From Verrucomicrobiota bacterium (GTDB lineage Bacteria; Verrucomicrobiota; Verrucomicrobiia; Verrucomicrobiales; Verrucomicrobiaceae), in assembly GCA_023428335.1 (NCBI GenBank), contig JAEYYS010000466.1:1-13870 (forward strand): a stretch of DNA of 13,870 bases. Reading direction: 5' to 3'. Shown here in pieces: positions 1 through 6,995 of this stretch. The translations under genes and the position numbers were made by a program. How positions within the stretch are numbered: the first letter of the stretch is position 1; every line of letters begins with the position of its first letter. Under the pieces are notes generated by a model. It saw nothing but the letters and a program-made list of their open reading frames with translations, had not been told where the DNA came from and did not search any database.

Positions 1-76
1 CATAAGACGGGAGTCAAGGTGACGGAATTGTTGCCAGCGAGGCTTTGGCGAAAGGCGGCCGGTGGGTTCCTGTCGA

Positions 77-97
77 ACGCACTCCGTGGGAGTGCGT
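77..97. repeat. Perfect inverted repeat (hairpin) upstream of the first gene
   Basis: A 9-base arm ACGCACTCC at 77-85 pairs perfectly with GGAGTGCGT at 89-97 around a GTG loop. It ends 24 bases before the first start codon. No T-tract follows on either strand, so it is not a standard intrinsic terminator. It could be an mRNA 5' structure, a protein-binding palindrome or the end of an interspersed repeat. The rest of 1-121 shows no convincing gene or promoter. Confidence 0.7.
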
Positions 98-121
98 CAC
101 CGCGCTTCCACACCCCGTTTC

Positions 122-1396
122 ATGCGCCCCTTTCCCTTTCCCTTTGTTCTTCCAACCGCGGCGGCCCTCCTGCTCCTGCAGACGGCATTCGCGCGGGCGG
201 ATGCCCAGGATCAAGCCGGCATCGACAAAGCCCTCGAAGGCCTGCCGCCCGAGGTTCGACGCGAGGTTCGCCTCGTGCCGGACCGTCCGTCACTGCCGCC
301 GGCTGCGGCGGATGATCCGCTGGCTTTGGCCGTGCGCCTGGCCCTGCAGATCAGCGGTGACCGCGAGACGCGCGACCGCCAGCTCTACCAGTGCGGTCGC
401 CAGGCCCTGGCCCAGGGACGGCTGGCGACCGCCCGCGAACTCGCCGCCCGCATCAGCGACCACCGCGCCGGACTGCTGCTGCTCGATCTCGCCGAGGCCG
501 AAACCGATCCGCAGCGCGCCCGCGACCTGCTCGACCTCGCCTCGGGTCTGCCGGCCCTGGTCAAACCCTGGCAGGCGGAGCACTTGCTCGCCCGTCTGGT
601 CTTCGTCGGGCGTCTGCTCGGCCGCGACGAAGCCGTCACCTCCACCTGGTGGCAGGCGTTGCGTGATCCCGGGGCGCGGTATGTTGCCACGGCGGCCCTG
701 CTGACGCAGGAGTCTGCTCAGACGGGGACCTACAACGTCGCGAGCCTGCGCATTGCCGGCCAGGACCCGGCCGTGCGCGGGCGACCGGCCCCGGGTTTGC
801 ACGACACCGCCCGTCGCCTGTTCCGCCAAGCGCTGGATCGGCTTGTCTCCAGCGACCGCCAGCAGCAGGCCCTGGGCGACGGCCTCATCAATGCCGCGCT
901 TGAAGTGCTGACGCTGTCGCGGGTGGCTCATGCCGAGATGCTGGTCGAATCAGCGGCGACCTTTTATGAGGCCGGTCACGAGGCTCGGGCGCGGCGGTTG
1001 TTCAGCCGGGCCGAGGAGCGTTTGGGTGCCCCGCATGAGGCGCAGGCGCGGCTGCTTTACCAGATGGCCAAACTCTGGCGTCTGCGCGGTCGCGCCGCGG
1101 ATTTGACGGCTGTGCTGGAGCAGGCCGAGGCCCAGGCGCGCGGCATGGAGGCCATGCTTCACCCCTTTGCCTTTGCCTGGCTCGCCGCGGCTCACGAACA
1201 GGCCGGACGCGAGGAGGCAGCGCAGGCTCTGCTGACCGAGGCCGCACGCGCTTGTGCGGAAAATCCCAACCGGCGCACCGCCCTCACCGGCGCCGTCGAA
1301 ATCTGCCTGTGTCGGGCGCGCACAGGCCGTCCGCTGCCGGCCGGGGTGTTGGAAGGGATGGCGGCGCTGGCGGGCAGCGCGGCGGCGGCCAACTGA
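122..1396 (+). CDS. Exported alpha-helical repeat (TPR-like) protein, function unknown
   Basis: A 424-residue protein starting at the ATG at 122. This start gives a clean signal peptide: a short Arg-containing head (MRPF), a hydrophobic core of Ala and Leu around residues 12-20, and a plausible cleavage near residues 26-28 (ARA/ADA). The longer frame from 62 would put 20 unsuitable residues in front. The mature part is rich in Ala, Leu, Arg and Glu and reads as consecutive amphipathic helices with TPR/SEL-like spacing, especially residues 75-150 and 270-385 (segments such as AGHEARARRLFSRAEERL and QAGREEAAQALLTEAA). No catalytic motif is seen. It ends 16 bases before the TonB receptor gene, so the two are probably co-transcribed, and a periplasmic scaffold or partner role is inferred from that. 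No good ribosome binding site is visible before 122. I do not recognise a named family. Confidence 0.85.
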   Translation: MRPFPFPFVLPTAAALLLLQTAFARADAQDQAGIDKALEGLPPEVRREVRLVPDRPSLPPAAADDPLALAVRLALQISGDRETRDRQLYQCGRQALAQGRLATARELAARISDHRAGLLLLDLAEAETDPQRARDLLDLASGLPALVKPWQAEHLLARLVFVGRLLGRDEAVTSTWWQALRDPGARYVATAALLTQESAQTGTYNVASLRIAGQDPAVRGRPAPGLHDTARRLFRQALDRLVSSDRQQQALGDGLINAALEVLTLSRVAHAEMLVESAATFYEAGHEARARRLFSRAEERLGAPHEAQARLLYQMAKLWRLRGRAADLTAVLEQAEAQARGMEAMLHPFAFAWLAAAHEQAGREEAAQALLTEAARACAENPNRRTALTGAVEICLCRARTGRPLPAGVLEGMAALAGSAAAAN

Positions 1397-1402
1397 ACGG
1401 GT

Positions 1403-1407
1403 GGAGG
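1403..1407 (+). promoter_or_regulatory. Ribosome binding site of the TonB receptor gene
   Basis: GGAGG at 1403-1407 lies 5 bases before the ATG at 1413. It fixes the receptor start at 1413 rather than at the in-frame codons further upstream, which lie inside the preceding gene. It is one of the few strong Shine-Dalgarno sequences in the window. Confidence 0.8.
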
Positions 1408-1412
1408 CGAGC

Positions 1413-4400
1413 ATGAATTCTAAGCGGATCCACTTTCATTGCCAGTTTCTTGTCCTGGTCGTCCTGTGCCTCTGGGCTGCCGGTGTCGAGGCCCAGGACA
1501 GTTTGCGCGGTGGCCTGCGCGGTCTGGTCAGGGACGCGGATTTCTACGTCGGCGTGCCCGAGGTGGCATTGATCCTTGAACCCGGCGGACAGAGCGTGCG
1601 CACCGACGCCGAGGGCCGGTTCTTCGTCAACGATCTCGAACCCGGCGTGTATCGCCTTGCCGCCAGCGCCGAGGGCTACATCCGCACCAGCCAGAGCGGC
1701 GTGGTGGTCAGCGCCGGCAGCGTGCGCGAGGTGGAGCTGGAAATGACCGCCGAGGTGGTCGAGCTCGAAGAGTTCACGGTGCAGGAACTGATCAGCGAGG
1801 ACACCGCCGCAGCACCGCTCAGCATCGGCGCCTCCCTGCAGTCCTTCGCCAGCGCCATCGCGCCGACCCTGCTGAAAAGCGCCGGTTCCTCCGGCGACAT
1901 CGGCAGCGCGCTCAAGCGCCTGTCGAGTACGGCGGTGGTCGACAGCCGCTACGTCGTCGTGCGCGGCCTGAGCGACCGCTACAACGTCGTCGTGCTCAAC
2001 GGCGCCCGCCTGCCGAGTTCCGACCCTGACAAGCGTGCGGTCAACATCGACATCTTCCCGACAGGCCTCATCGAGACCGTGGTCAGCTCGAAGACCGCCG
2101 TGCCGTCGATGCCTGGCGAGGCCACCGGCGGTTACCTGAACATCGTCACCAAGCGCGTGCCGCAGGAACCTTTCCTCAACGTCTCGATGTCCTACGGCTA
2201 CAATACTCTCGCCACCGGCAGCCAGTTCCTCAGCTACCGCGGCGGCGGCACCGGCCTGCTCGGCGACGCCGGGTCGCGCGAGCTGCCGTCGATCATGCAG
2301 GACCTCAACGCCCTGCCCAACAGCTCCGCGGCGCTCACCTACAATGACCCCGCGCTGTCACCGGCCGACACCCTCGCCGCGCGGCTCTCGGCCAACTCCC
2401 TCGCCGCCGCGCGTGCCCTGCGCGACCGCGCCATGGGCACCACCTACAAGGACGCGCCCATGGACTTCAGCGTCAGCGCCATTGGCGGCACCCGCTTCGA
2501 GGATTTCATGGGTGGCACGCTCGGCCTCATCGGCGGCTTCACCTACGGCAAAAAATTCACCGCCGAGGTTGGCGAACGCGGCTTCGCCAACATCGGCAAC
2601 GGCGTCGCCCAGCCGACCCAGCAGTTCGACTTCCAGCGCGGCACCGAAAACCTGCTCGCCGGCGCCCTGCTCAGCGCCTCGCTCGAGTTCGACCCGGAAA
2701 ACCGCGTCAGCCTGACTTGGTTCGCCAACCTCTCCGCCCAGGACGACGCCATCTTCTCCTTCGGTCCCTCGCTCAACCTGCCGGAACTGATGATCTTCCG
2801 CGAATTCATGTTCTACACCGAGCGTCGCCTGCAGACCCTGCAGTTCACCGGCGAGCATGTCATGCCCGGCACCAGCGACATCAAGATGGACTGGCTCGTC
2901 GCCTACAGCATGTCCTCGCAGAACCAGCCCGACCTGCGCAAGGCCAACTACGCCTTCAGCACCGACCCCAGCATCAACGCCTACGTCGGTCCCGGCGATC
3001 CCGCCCCACCCGATTTCGAGCGCACCTGGCGCCGCCTCGATGACACCAACTACAACGTCGCCCTCAACTTCGAGATCCCCCTCGACGAGGGCGCCCGCGA
3101 CGGCGGCACCGGCACGAAGTTCAAGTTCGGCGGCAACTTCGACCACAGCACCCGCGACTACAAAACCGACAACTTTGAGTACGTCGGCCTGCCCGACGGC
3201 CAGTTGGTCGCCGACTTCCTTGGCCTCGCCCCCGGCCAGCCGCTGCTGCGCCTGCCACCCAGCCCGGATGACCGCCGCATGCTCACCCTCGGCGACCTGC
3301 TCGGCGGCATCGATCTGGTCGATCAAACCCGCGACCCGAACGGCCTCGGCGGTGACCTCGTGCGCGACAACTTCTTCCTCGCCCGCGCCTTCAACATCCC
3401 GGCGCGCGAGGTCTACGCGGCGACCCAGACCATCCCGGCGGCCCACGGCGCCTTCAGCTTCAACCTCAGCGACCGCCTGGAAACCACCGTCGGCGCCCGC
3501 GTCGAGGCCACGCGCATGCAGGTCACCGTCGAACGCGTGGGCACCGGCGGCAGCAACTTCGCCAGCGGCAAGTCCGACAGCTTTGAGCTCAACCGCACCG
3601 ACCTGCTGCCGTCGATGTCGAACCGCTGGGAGATCGCCGACACCATGTCGCTGCGCTCCTCGATCAGCCGCACGGTCGCGCGCCCGACCTTCAAGGAACT
3701 CGCCCTGGTCTTCTCGCGCGATCCGGAAACCGGCAACTTCTTCGTCGGCAACCCCGGCCTGGTGATGTCCTCGATCATGAACTACGACCTGCGCTGGGAG
3801 TGGACGCCGGCGCCGGGCGACCAGTTCGCCGTGTCGCTGTTCGCCAAGCAGATCCGCAAACCCATCGAGTTCGTCAACCTCGGTGTCTTCAACACCGCCG
3901 AAAACGAGGAGAGTGCCTCGGTGTACGGCTTCGAGATCGAGGCCTACAAGGAACTGGGGCGCTTGATCGAGGTGCTCGAGGGTTTCAGCGTCGGCTTCAA
4001 TTACGGCTTCGTCTTCTCCAAGGTCGCCCTCAGCCAGAACAGCCAGGAGATCCGTGAGCGCGCGGGGCTGTCGCTCGACCGCCCGCTGCAGGGCCAGCCC
4101 GATTACACCTTCAACTTCAACCTCAGCCACGAGATCAAGGATTGGGGCCTGACCAGCGCCGTCCTGCTCAACGTCACCGGCCCGCTGCTGTACACCGTCG
4201 GCGGCCAGTTCGAGTCGAACCTGACGCCCGACATCTACCAGCGCCCCTTCACCTCGCTCGACCTCGCCTTCGGCAAGGAGATCAACAAGACCTGGTCCTT
4301 CAACCTGCGCGTCAGCAACCTGCTCAACCAGCCGCGCGAACGCTACTTCGAGGGCGGCCTGCCCTTCGCCGTCACCAAGACCGGCACCACCTACAGCCTC

Positions 4401-4421
4401 GGCCTCACCGGCAAGTGGTAG
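1413..4421 (+). CDS. TonB-dependent outer-membrane receptor with N-terminal carboxypeptidase-regulatory-like domain
   Basis: A 1002-residue outer-membrane transporter expected to import a ligand using TonB-ExbB-ExbD energy; the substrate is unknown. Visible order: signal peptide 1-27 (cleavage after VEA); carboxypeptidase-regulatory-like beta-sandwich about 31-112, with the typical TDAEGRFFVNDLEPGVY segment; a TonB-box-like VELEEFTVQ at 116-124; plug domain about 135-250, containing RGLSDRYN at 184-191, a LNGARLPSSDPD stretch and the GEATGGYLNIVTK end; then a 22-strand-type beta-barrel of about 750 residues rich in alternating aromatic residues, ending in a C-terminal Trp as expected for BAM-dependent insertion. 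The length fits the large receptors of Verrucomicrobiota and Bacteroidota. It follows the exported helical-repeat gene with a 16-base gap. No sigma/anti-sigma pair or SusD-like gene is seen nearby, so neither signalling nor glycan uptake is supported. Confidence 0.95.
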   Translation: MNSKRIHFHCQFLVLVVLCLWAAGVEAQDSLRGGLRGLVRDADFYVGVPEVALILEPGGQSVRTDAEGRFFVNDLEPGVYRLAASAEGYIRTSQSGVVVSAGSVREVELEMTAEVVELEEFTVQELISEDTAAAPLSIGASLQSFASAIAPTLLKSAGSSGDIGSALKRLSSTAVVDSRYVVVRGLSDRYNVVVLNGARLPSSDPDKRAVNIDIFPTGLIETVVSSKTAVPSMPGEATGGYLNIVTKRVPQEPFLNVSMSYGYNTLATGSQFLSYRGGGTGLLGDAGSRELPSIMQDLNALPNSSAALTYNDPALSPADTLAARLSANSLAAARALRDRAMGTTYKDAPMDFSVSAIGGTRFEDFMGGTLGLIGGFTYGKKFTAEVGERGFANIGNGVAQPTQQFDFQRGTENLLAGALLSASLEFDPENRVSLTWFANLSAQDDAIFSFGPSLNLPELMIFREFMFYTERRLQTLQFTGEHVMPGTSDIKMDWLVAYSMSSQNQPDLRKANYAFSTDPSINAYVGPGDPAPPDFERTWRRLDDTNYNVALNFEIPLDEGARDGGTGTKFKFGGNFDHSTRDYKTDNFEYVGLPDGQLVADFLGLAPGQPLLRLPPSPDDRRMLTLGDLLGGIDLVDQTRDPNGLGGDLVRDNFFLARAFNIPAREVYAATQTIPAAHGAFSFNLSDRLETTVGARVEATRMQVTVERVGTGGSNFASGKSDSFELNRTDLLPSMSNRWEIADTMSLRSSISRTVARPTFKELALVFSRDPETGNFFVGNPGLVMSSIMNYDLRWEWTPAPGDQFAVSLFAKQIRKPIEFVNLGVFNTAENEESASVYGFEIEAYKELGRLIEVLEGFSVGFNYGFVFSKVALSQNSQEIRERAGLSLDRPLQGQPDYTFNFNLSHEIKDWGLTSAVLLNVTGPLLYTVGGQFESNLTPDIYQRPFTSLDLAFGKEINKTWSFNLRVSNLLNQPRERYFEGGLPFAVTKTGTTYSLGLTGKW

Positions 4422-4425
4422 GGGG

Positions 4426-4444
4426 CGTGCCGCGGAGCGGCGTG
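4426..4444. terminator. Weak hairpin between converging genes
   Basis: GCCGC at 4429-4433 pairs with GCGGC at 4437-4441 around GGA, and two G-T wobbles plus a C-G pair extend the stem to 8. It starts 4 bases after the receptor stop codon, a suitable place for a terminator. There is no T-tract, so intrinsic termination is uncertain. The lipoprotein gene arrives from the other side at 4497. Confidence 0.3.
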
Positions 4445-4496
4445 CTCACCGGCTCAAAGGCGGGGACATGGCGCAGACCGCGGGGGGCGGGCAGGC

Positions 4497-5051
4497 TCAG
4501 CGCACGAGCGGCACAAGTTGCTGCGCGGACTTGCGTGCGGTTTCATCCATGAAGGTCTCGACGGTCTGGCCGGCCGCGATTGCACCGCCCAAGCCCCAGC
4601 TGTTTTTGTCAGCGTTGATGGTGCCAAGGTGTTTGCCGCTGCCGTCGGTGACGCGCAGGGTGGCGTCAAAGTAACTGCTGCCGGCACCCATGCCCACCCA
4701 GAAGCGCAGGGCGGCGCTGCCCTCGACAAACCGGGTGATGTTGCCACTCACCACCAGGGTGTCGGCATCCGGCTTGCCTTCGCTGAGGATTGCGGCGGAG
4801 GGTTTGAGGCGCAGCAGTTCATTTTGCAGCTTGTTCGCCAGCATTCGTGGCGCTGCCTCCGCAGCCGGTTCGCTGTTGCCCGAGGTGTTGCGGAAGTTCT
4901 GAACGATCACCCTGCCGTAAGTTCGGCCCTTGGCCGTCGAGAGCAGGCTGCCGCCGTCAGGAGCTTTGGCCGGAGCCACGGTGCCACAGGAAGTCAGGGA
5001 CGTTCCGAGAAGGCCCAAGAGGAGGGTGAGCTGTGCGATTTTTTTAAGCAT
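4497..5051 (-). CDS. DUF4410-like lipoprotein
   Basis: A 184-residue predicted lipoprotein. Lys-Lys follows the start, a Leu-rich core spans residues 7-16, and the lipobox LTSC ends at Cys22, the expected lipidation site. After a short Pro/Ala/Gly linker the domain shows the order I associate with DUF4410: a beta-strand YGRVIVQNFRN (about 45-55), a helix with LANKLQNELL, a strand TLVVSGNITRFVEG (about 98-111), then an R-W-G-M-G-A-G-S segment and TLRVTDGSGKHLGTI. The role of that domain is unknown; it is usually envelope-anchored. GGAG on the minus strand (plus-strand 5056-5059) lies 4 bases before the ATG and supports the start. It is a single-gene unit converging on the TonB receptor. The family call is from memory of the pattern; the lipoprotein call is stronger. 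Confidence 0.88.
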   Translation of the reverse strand: MLKKIAQLTLLLGLLGTSLTSCGTVAPAKAPDGGSLLSTAKGRTYGRVIVQNFRNTSGNSEPAAEAAPRMLANKLQNELLRLKPSAAILSEGKPDADTLVVSGNITRFVEGSAALRFWVGMGAGSSYFDATLRVTDGSGKHLGTINADKNSWGLGGAIAAGQTVETFMDETARKSAQQLVPLVR

Positions 5052-5055
5052 GCAG

Positions 5056-5059
5056 CTCC
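5056..5059 (-). promoter_or_regulatory. Ribosome binding site of the lipoprotein gene
   Basis: Minus-strand GGAG, 4 bases before the ATG whose first base is 5051. It supports the chosen start. Confidence 0.6.
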
Positions 5060-5230
5060 AACACGAGCGGGAAGCAACGGGCTGTCAATCGTGGGTTGGT
5101 TTTTTTTGACTAGGGCAGGCTTCAGTTGCCGCGACTGCCAGTACCAAGCGACCGTTCGGCGGCCATAGCAAGGCCCGCCTCGCGTGTGATCGCTCTTCAC
5201 GGCATTCGTCCGTGCACACCCCTCGCTGGG

Positions 5231-5247
5231 TTTCGCCTCTGGCGAAA
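5231..5247. terminator. Hairpin directly downstream of tRNA-Ser
   Basis: TTTCGCC at 5231-5237 pairs perfectly with GGCGAAA at 5241-5247 around TCT. On the minus strand it begins 3 bases after the encoded CCA end of the tRNA, where a 3' processing or termination structure is expected. There is no T-tract after it. The remaining spacer 5052-5230 towards the lipoprotein gene holds an isolated T8 run at 5100-5107 and no gene that I can support. Confidence 0.45.
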
Positions 5248-5250
5248 ACG

Positions 5251-5341
5251 TGGCGGTGAGAGAGGGATTCGAACCCTCGGTAGCGGATAAGGCTACGCAC
5301 CTTTAGCAAAGGTGTGCTTTCGACCACTCAGCCATCTCACC
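5251..5341 (-). tRNA. tRNA-Ser(GCU), CCA encoded
   Basis: Read on the minus strand from 5341. The acceptor stem GGTGAGA pairs with TCTCACC, followed by discriminator G and an encoded CCA (5251-5253). The anticodon stem CACCT/AGGTG encloses the loop TTGCTAA, so the anticodon is GCT (reads AGC/AGU serine codons). The long variable arm typical of serine tRNAs is present, with a GTAGC/GCTAC stem. The T arm is GAGGG-TTCGAAT-CCCTC. All parts are intact and the length is 91 bases with CCA. Confidence 0.97.
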
Positions 5342-5383
5342 GGATCTGGCCGCCTGACCGGGGTAGGGCAGGCGACAGAATGC

Positions 5384-5412
5384 AATAAGACCCGGGGCGG
5401 GGCCTTCGTCAA
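5384..5412 (-). promoter_or_regulatory. Candidate promoter of tRNA-Ser
   Basis: On the minus strand TTGACG (plus 5407-5412) matches the -35 consensus at 5 of 6 bases. After 17 bases comes CTTATT (plus 5384-5389), a poor -10 matching 3 of 6; TATTGC overlapping it at a 19-base spacing is the alternative. Transcription would start roughly 36 bases before the mature tRNA. The rest of 5342-5582 contains no gene that I can support. Confidence 0.35.
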
Positions 5413-5547
5413 ACACAAAACGCGGGGTGGCGCGCGGGTTTCCCGGGCTTCCAAAATTCGGGGCACGCCTCGGCTGGCGGCCACGTGCCTCCGGGGAGTG
5501 GTGGTCGCCACCGCCACGGCGGAAGTCGCTGCCCCGGCAACCTCCGG

Positions 5548-5575
5548 TTGGTGGCGGGCGTTTCTGTGGTACACT
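5548..5575 (+). promoter_or_regulatory. Candidate extended -10 promoter for a leaderless mRNA
   Basis: TGGTACACT ending at 5575 has the extended -10 form TGnTAnnnT, with the hexamer TACACT at 5570-5575. TTGGTG at 5548-5553 is a weak -35 with a 16-base spacer. Exactly 7 bases separate the -10 from the ATG at 5583, so transcription would begin at or next to the start codon. No Shine-Dalgarno sequence is present, which fits a leaderless transcript. Confidence 0.5.
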
Positions 5576-5582
5576 GCATTCG

Positions 5583-6995
5583 ATGAACGAGGCCCCGCAC
5601 CGTCCCGGCACACTGGAAAAGGCGCTGAAGCTCAATCTCGAGCGCTCGATCTACGGCACCTTCGCCGAAATCGGCGCCGGCCAGGAGATCGCCAACTGGT
5701 TCTTCCGCGCCGGGGGCGCCTCGGGCACGGTCGCCAAGACGATGTCGGCCTACGACATGACCTTCAGCGACGAGATCTACGGCAAAAGCGCCCGCTACGT
5801 CTCGCGCCAGCGCATGCAGGCGATGCTCGACCACGAGTTCCAGATCGTGCAGCAGCGCCTGCAGGCGAAGCGCGGTTCCGACACCGCCTTTTTCGCGCTC
5901 GCCAACACGGTGCGCGCGCGCGGCTGGCGCGACACCAACGAGGAATGCCACGGCTGGCTCGGTCTGCGTTTCCAGACCGATCCCCAGGGGCCGCCGAACG
6001 ACATCCAACTGCATGTCCGCCTGCTCGACGACAGCAACCATCAGCAGGCCGAGGTCATGGGCATCCTTGGCGTCAATCTGCTGCACGCCGCCCACCACTA
6101 CCGCGGCGAGCTGACCACCTTCCTGCACAGCCTGCTCGACGACCTGCGCCGCAAACGCCTGGAGATCGACCTGATCGACTTCACCGGTCCGGCCTTCAGC
6201 AGCCCGGCTTTCGAGGACCGCATCGTCGCCCTCGAACTCGTGCGCAGCGACCTCGCCGATGCCGCCCTGTTCGGCGCCGACGGCGAGATCGGCCAGGCCT
6301 CGGACCTGCTGTACAAGAAGCCGGTCCTCATCAACCGCGGCAGCTTTGATCCGATCACCCGGGTCAATCTCGACATGATCGAGCGCGGCGCCGCCGCCTT
6401 TGCGGCCGACTTCGGCGCCAAGGCCGAGGGCCATGTCGAGATCCTCGAGATCACCATGCACAACCTGCTTTGCATGGAGGATTGCACGGTCGAGTACGGC
6501 AACTTCCTCGCCCGTGCCGACATCCTGCAGGCGCTCGGCAAAAACGTGCTCATCTCGAAGTACGCCGAGTTCCATCGCCTCAGCGCCTACCTCGCCCGCC
6601 ACACCCGCGAGCCGATCGGCATCATCCTCGGCCTGCCGCTCTTTGAGGAGCTGTTCAACGAACGCTGGTACCTGGATCTCGAGGGCGGGCTGATGGAGGC
6701 CTTTGGCCGCCTGCTGCGCAATCAGGTGCGGCTGTATGTCTATCCGGCCGGCGATCCCCTCACCGGCCAGATCCGCACGGCCAGTCAGGCGCGGGTCAGT
6801 CGCGAGCAGGCCCACCTGCTGCGCTACCTGCTCGACACTGGCAGCGTGCACGAGATTCGCGAGGGCCTGGACGATTGCCTGTTTCAAACCAGCGCCAATG
6901 TCCGCCAGATGATCCAGAGCGGCGATCCGCGCTGGCGCGGGTATGTGCCCCAGATGGTCCTTGAAAAAGGCCCTTGGGCGGCGATCACAGGCTGA
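5583..6995 (+). CDS. Conserved protein of unknown function, cinA-coupled (often auto-named nicotinate-nucleotide adenylyltransferase)
   Basis: A 470-residue soluble protein with no signal peptide. I recognise it from recurring patterns in a conserved bacterial family (Bacteroidota, cyanobacteria, PVC group) that has no established function: an N-terminal IYGTFAEIGAGQE (about 20-32), SAYDMTFSDEIYG, a FFALANTVRARG stretch, NEECHGWLGLRF, and a later YGNFLARADILQALG. Databases sometimes call such proteins nicotinate-nucleotide adenylyltransferase; I treat that as unproven. Residues 253-268 (GSFDPITRVNLDMIER) resemble the NadD/CoaD nucleotide-binding motif, but the His-x-Gly-His is replaced by Thr-Arg-Val-Asn, so canonical catalysis would not be expected. 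The ATG at 5583 is chosen because of the promoter immediately before it and because the conserved region begins shortly after; the frame stays open upstream to 5427. Its TGA shares one base with the cinA ATG, implying translational coupling. Confidence 0.9.
   Translation: MNEAPHRPGTLEKALKLNLERSIYGTFAEIGAGQEIANWFFRAGGASGTVAKTMSAYDMTFSDEIYGKSARYVSRQRMQAMLDHEFQIVQQRLQAKRGSDTAFFALANTVRARGWRDTNEECHGWLGLRFQTDPQGPPNDIQLHVRLLDDSNHQQAEVMGILGVNLLHAAHHYRGELTTFLHSLLDDLRRKRLEIDLIDFTGPAFSSPAFEDRIVALELVRSDLADAALFGADGEIGQASDLLYKKPVLINRGSFDPITRVNLDMIERGAAAFAADFGAKAEGHVEILEITMHNLLCMEDCTVEYGNFLARADILQALGKNVLISKYAEFHRLSAYLARHTREPIGIILGLPLFEELFNERWYLDLEGGLMEAFGRLLRNQVRLYVYPAGDPLTGQIRTASQARVSREQAHLLRYLLDTGSVHEIREGLDDCLFQTSANVRQMIQSGDPRWRGYVPQMVLEKGPWAAITG

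Noticed and set aside
2358..4130. 590-codon open frame on the minus strand within the TonB receptor gene
   Set aside because: Its product is a monotonous Glu/Val/Ala/Gly string without domains. It arises from strong third-position GC bias opposite a clear receptor gene.
5083..5088. Perfect TTGACA on the minus strand upstream of the lipoprotein gene
   Set aside because: No acceptable -10 box lies 16-18 bases downstream; that position overlaps the ribosome binding site region.
5100..5107. Run of eight T on the plus strand as an intrinsic terminator
   Set aside because: No stable stem precedes it and no plus-strand gene ends nearby.
5409..6887. 492-codon open frame on the minus strand opposite the cinA-coupled gene
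   Set aside because: Low-complexity composition, no recognisable motif, and opposite a conserved protein whose frame ends in coupling with cinA.
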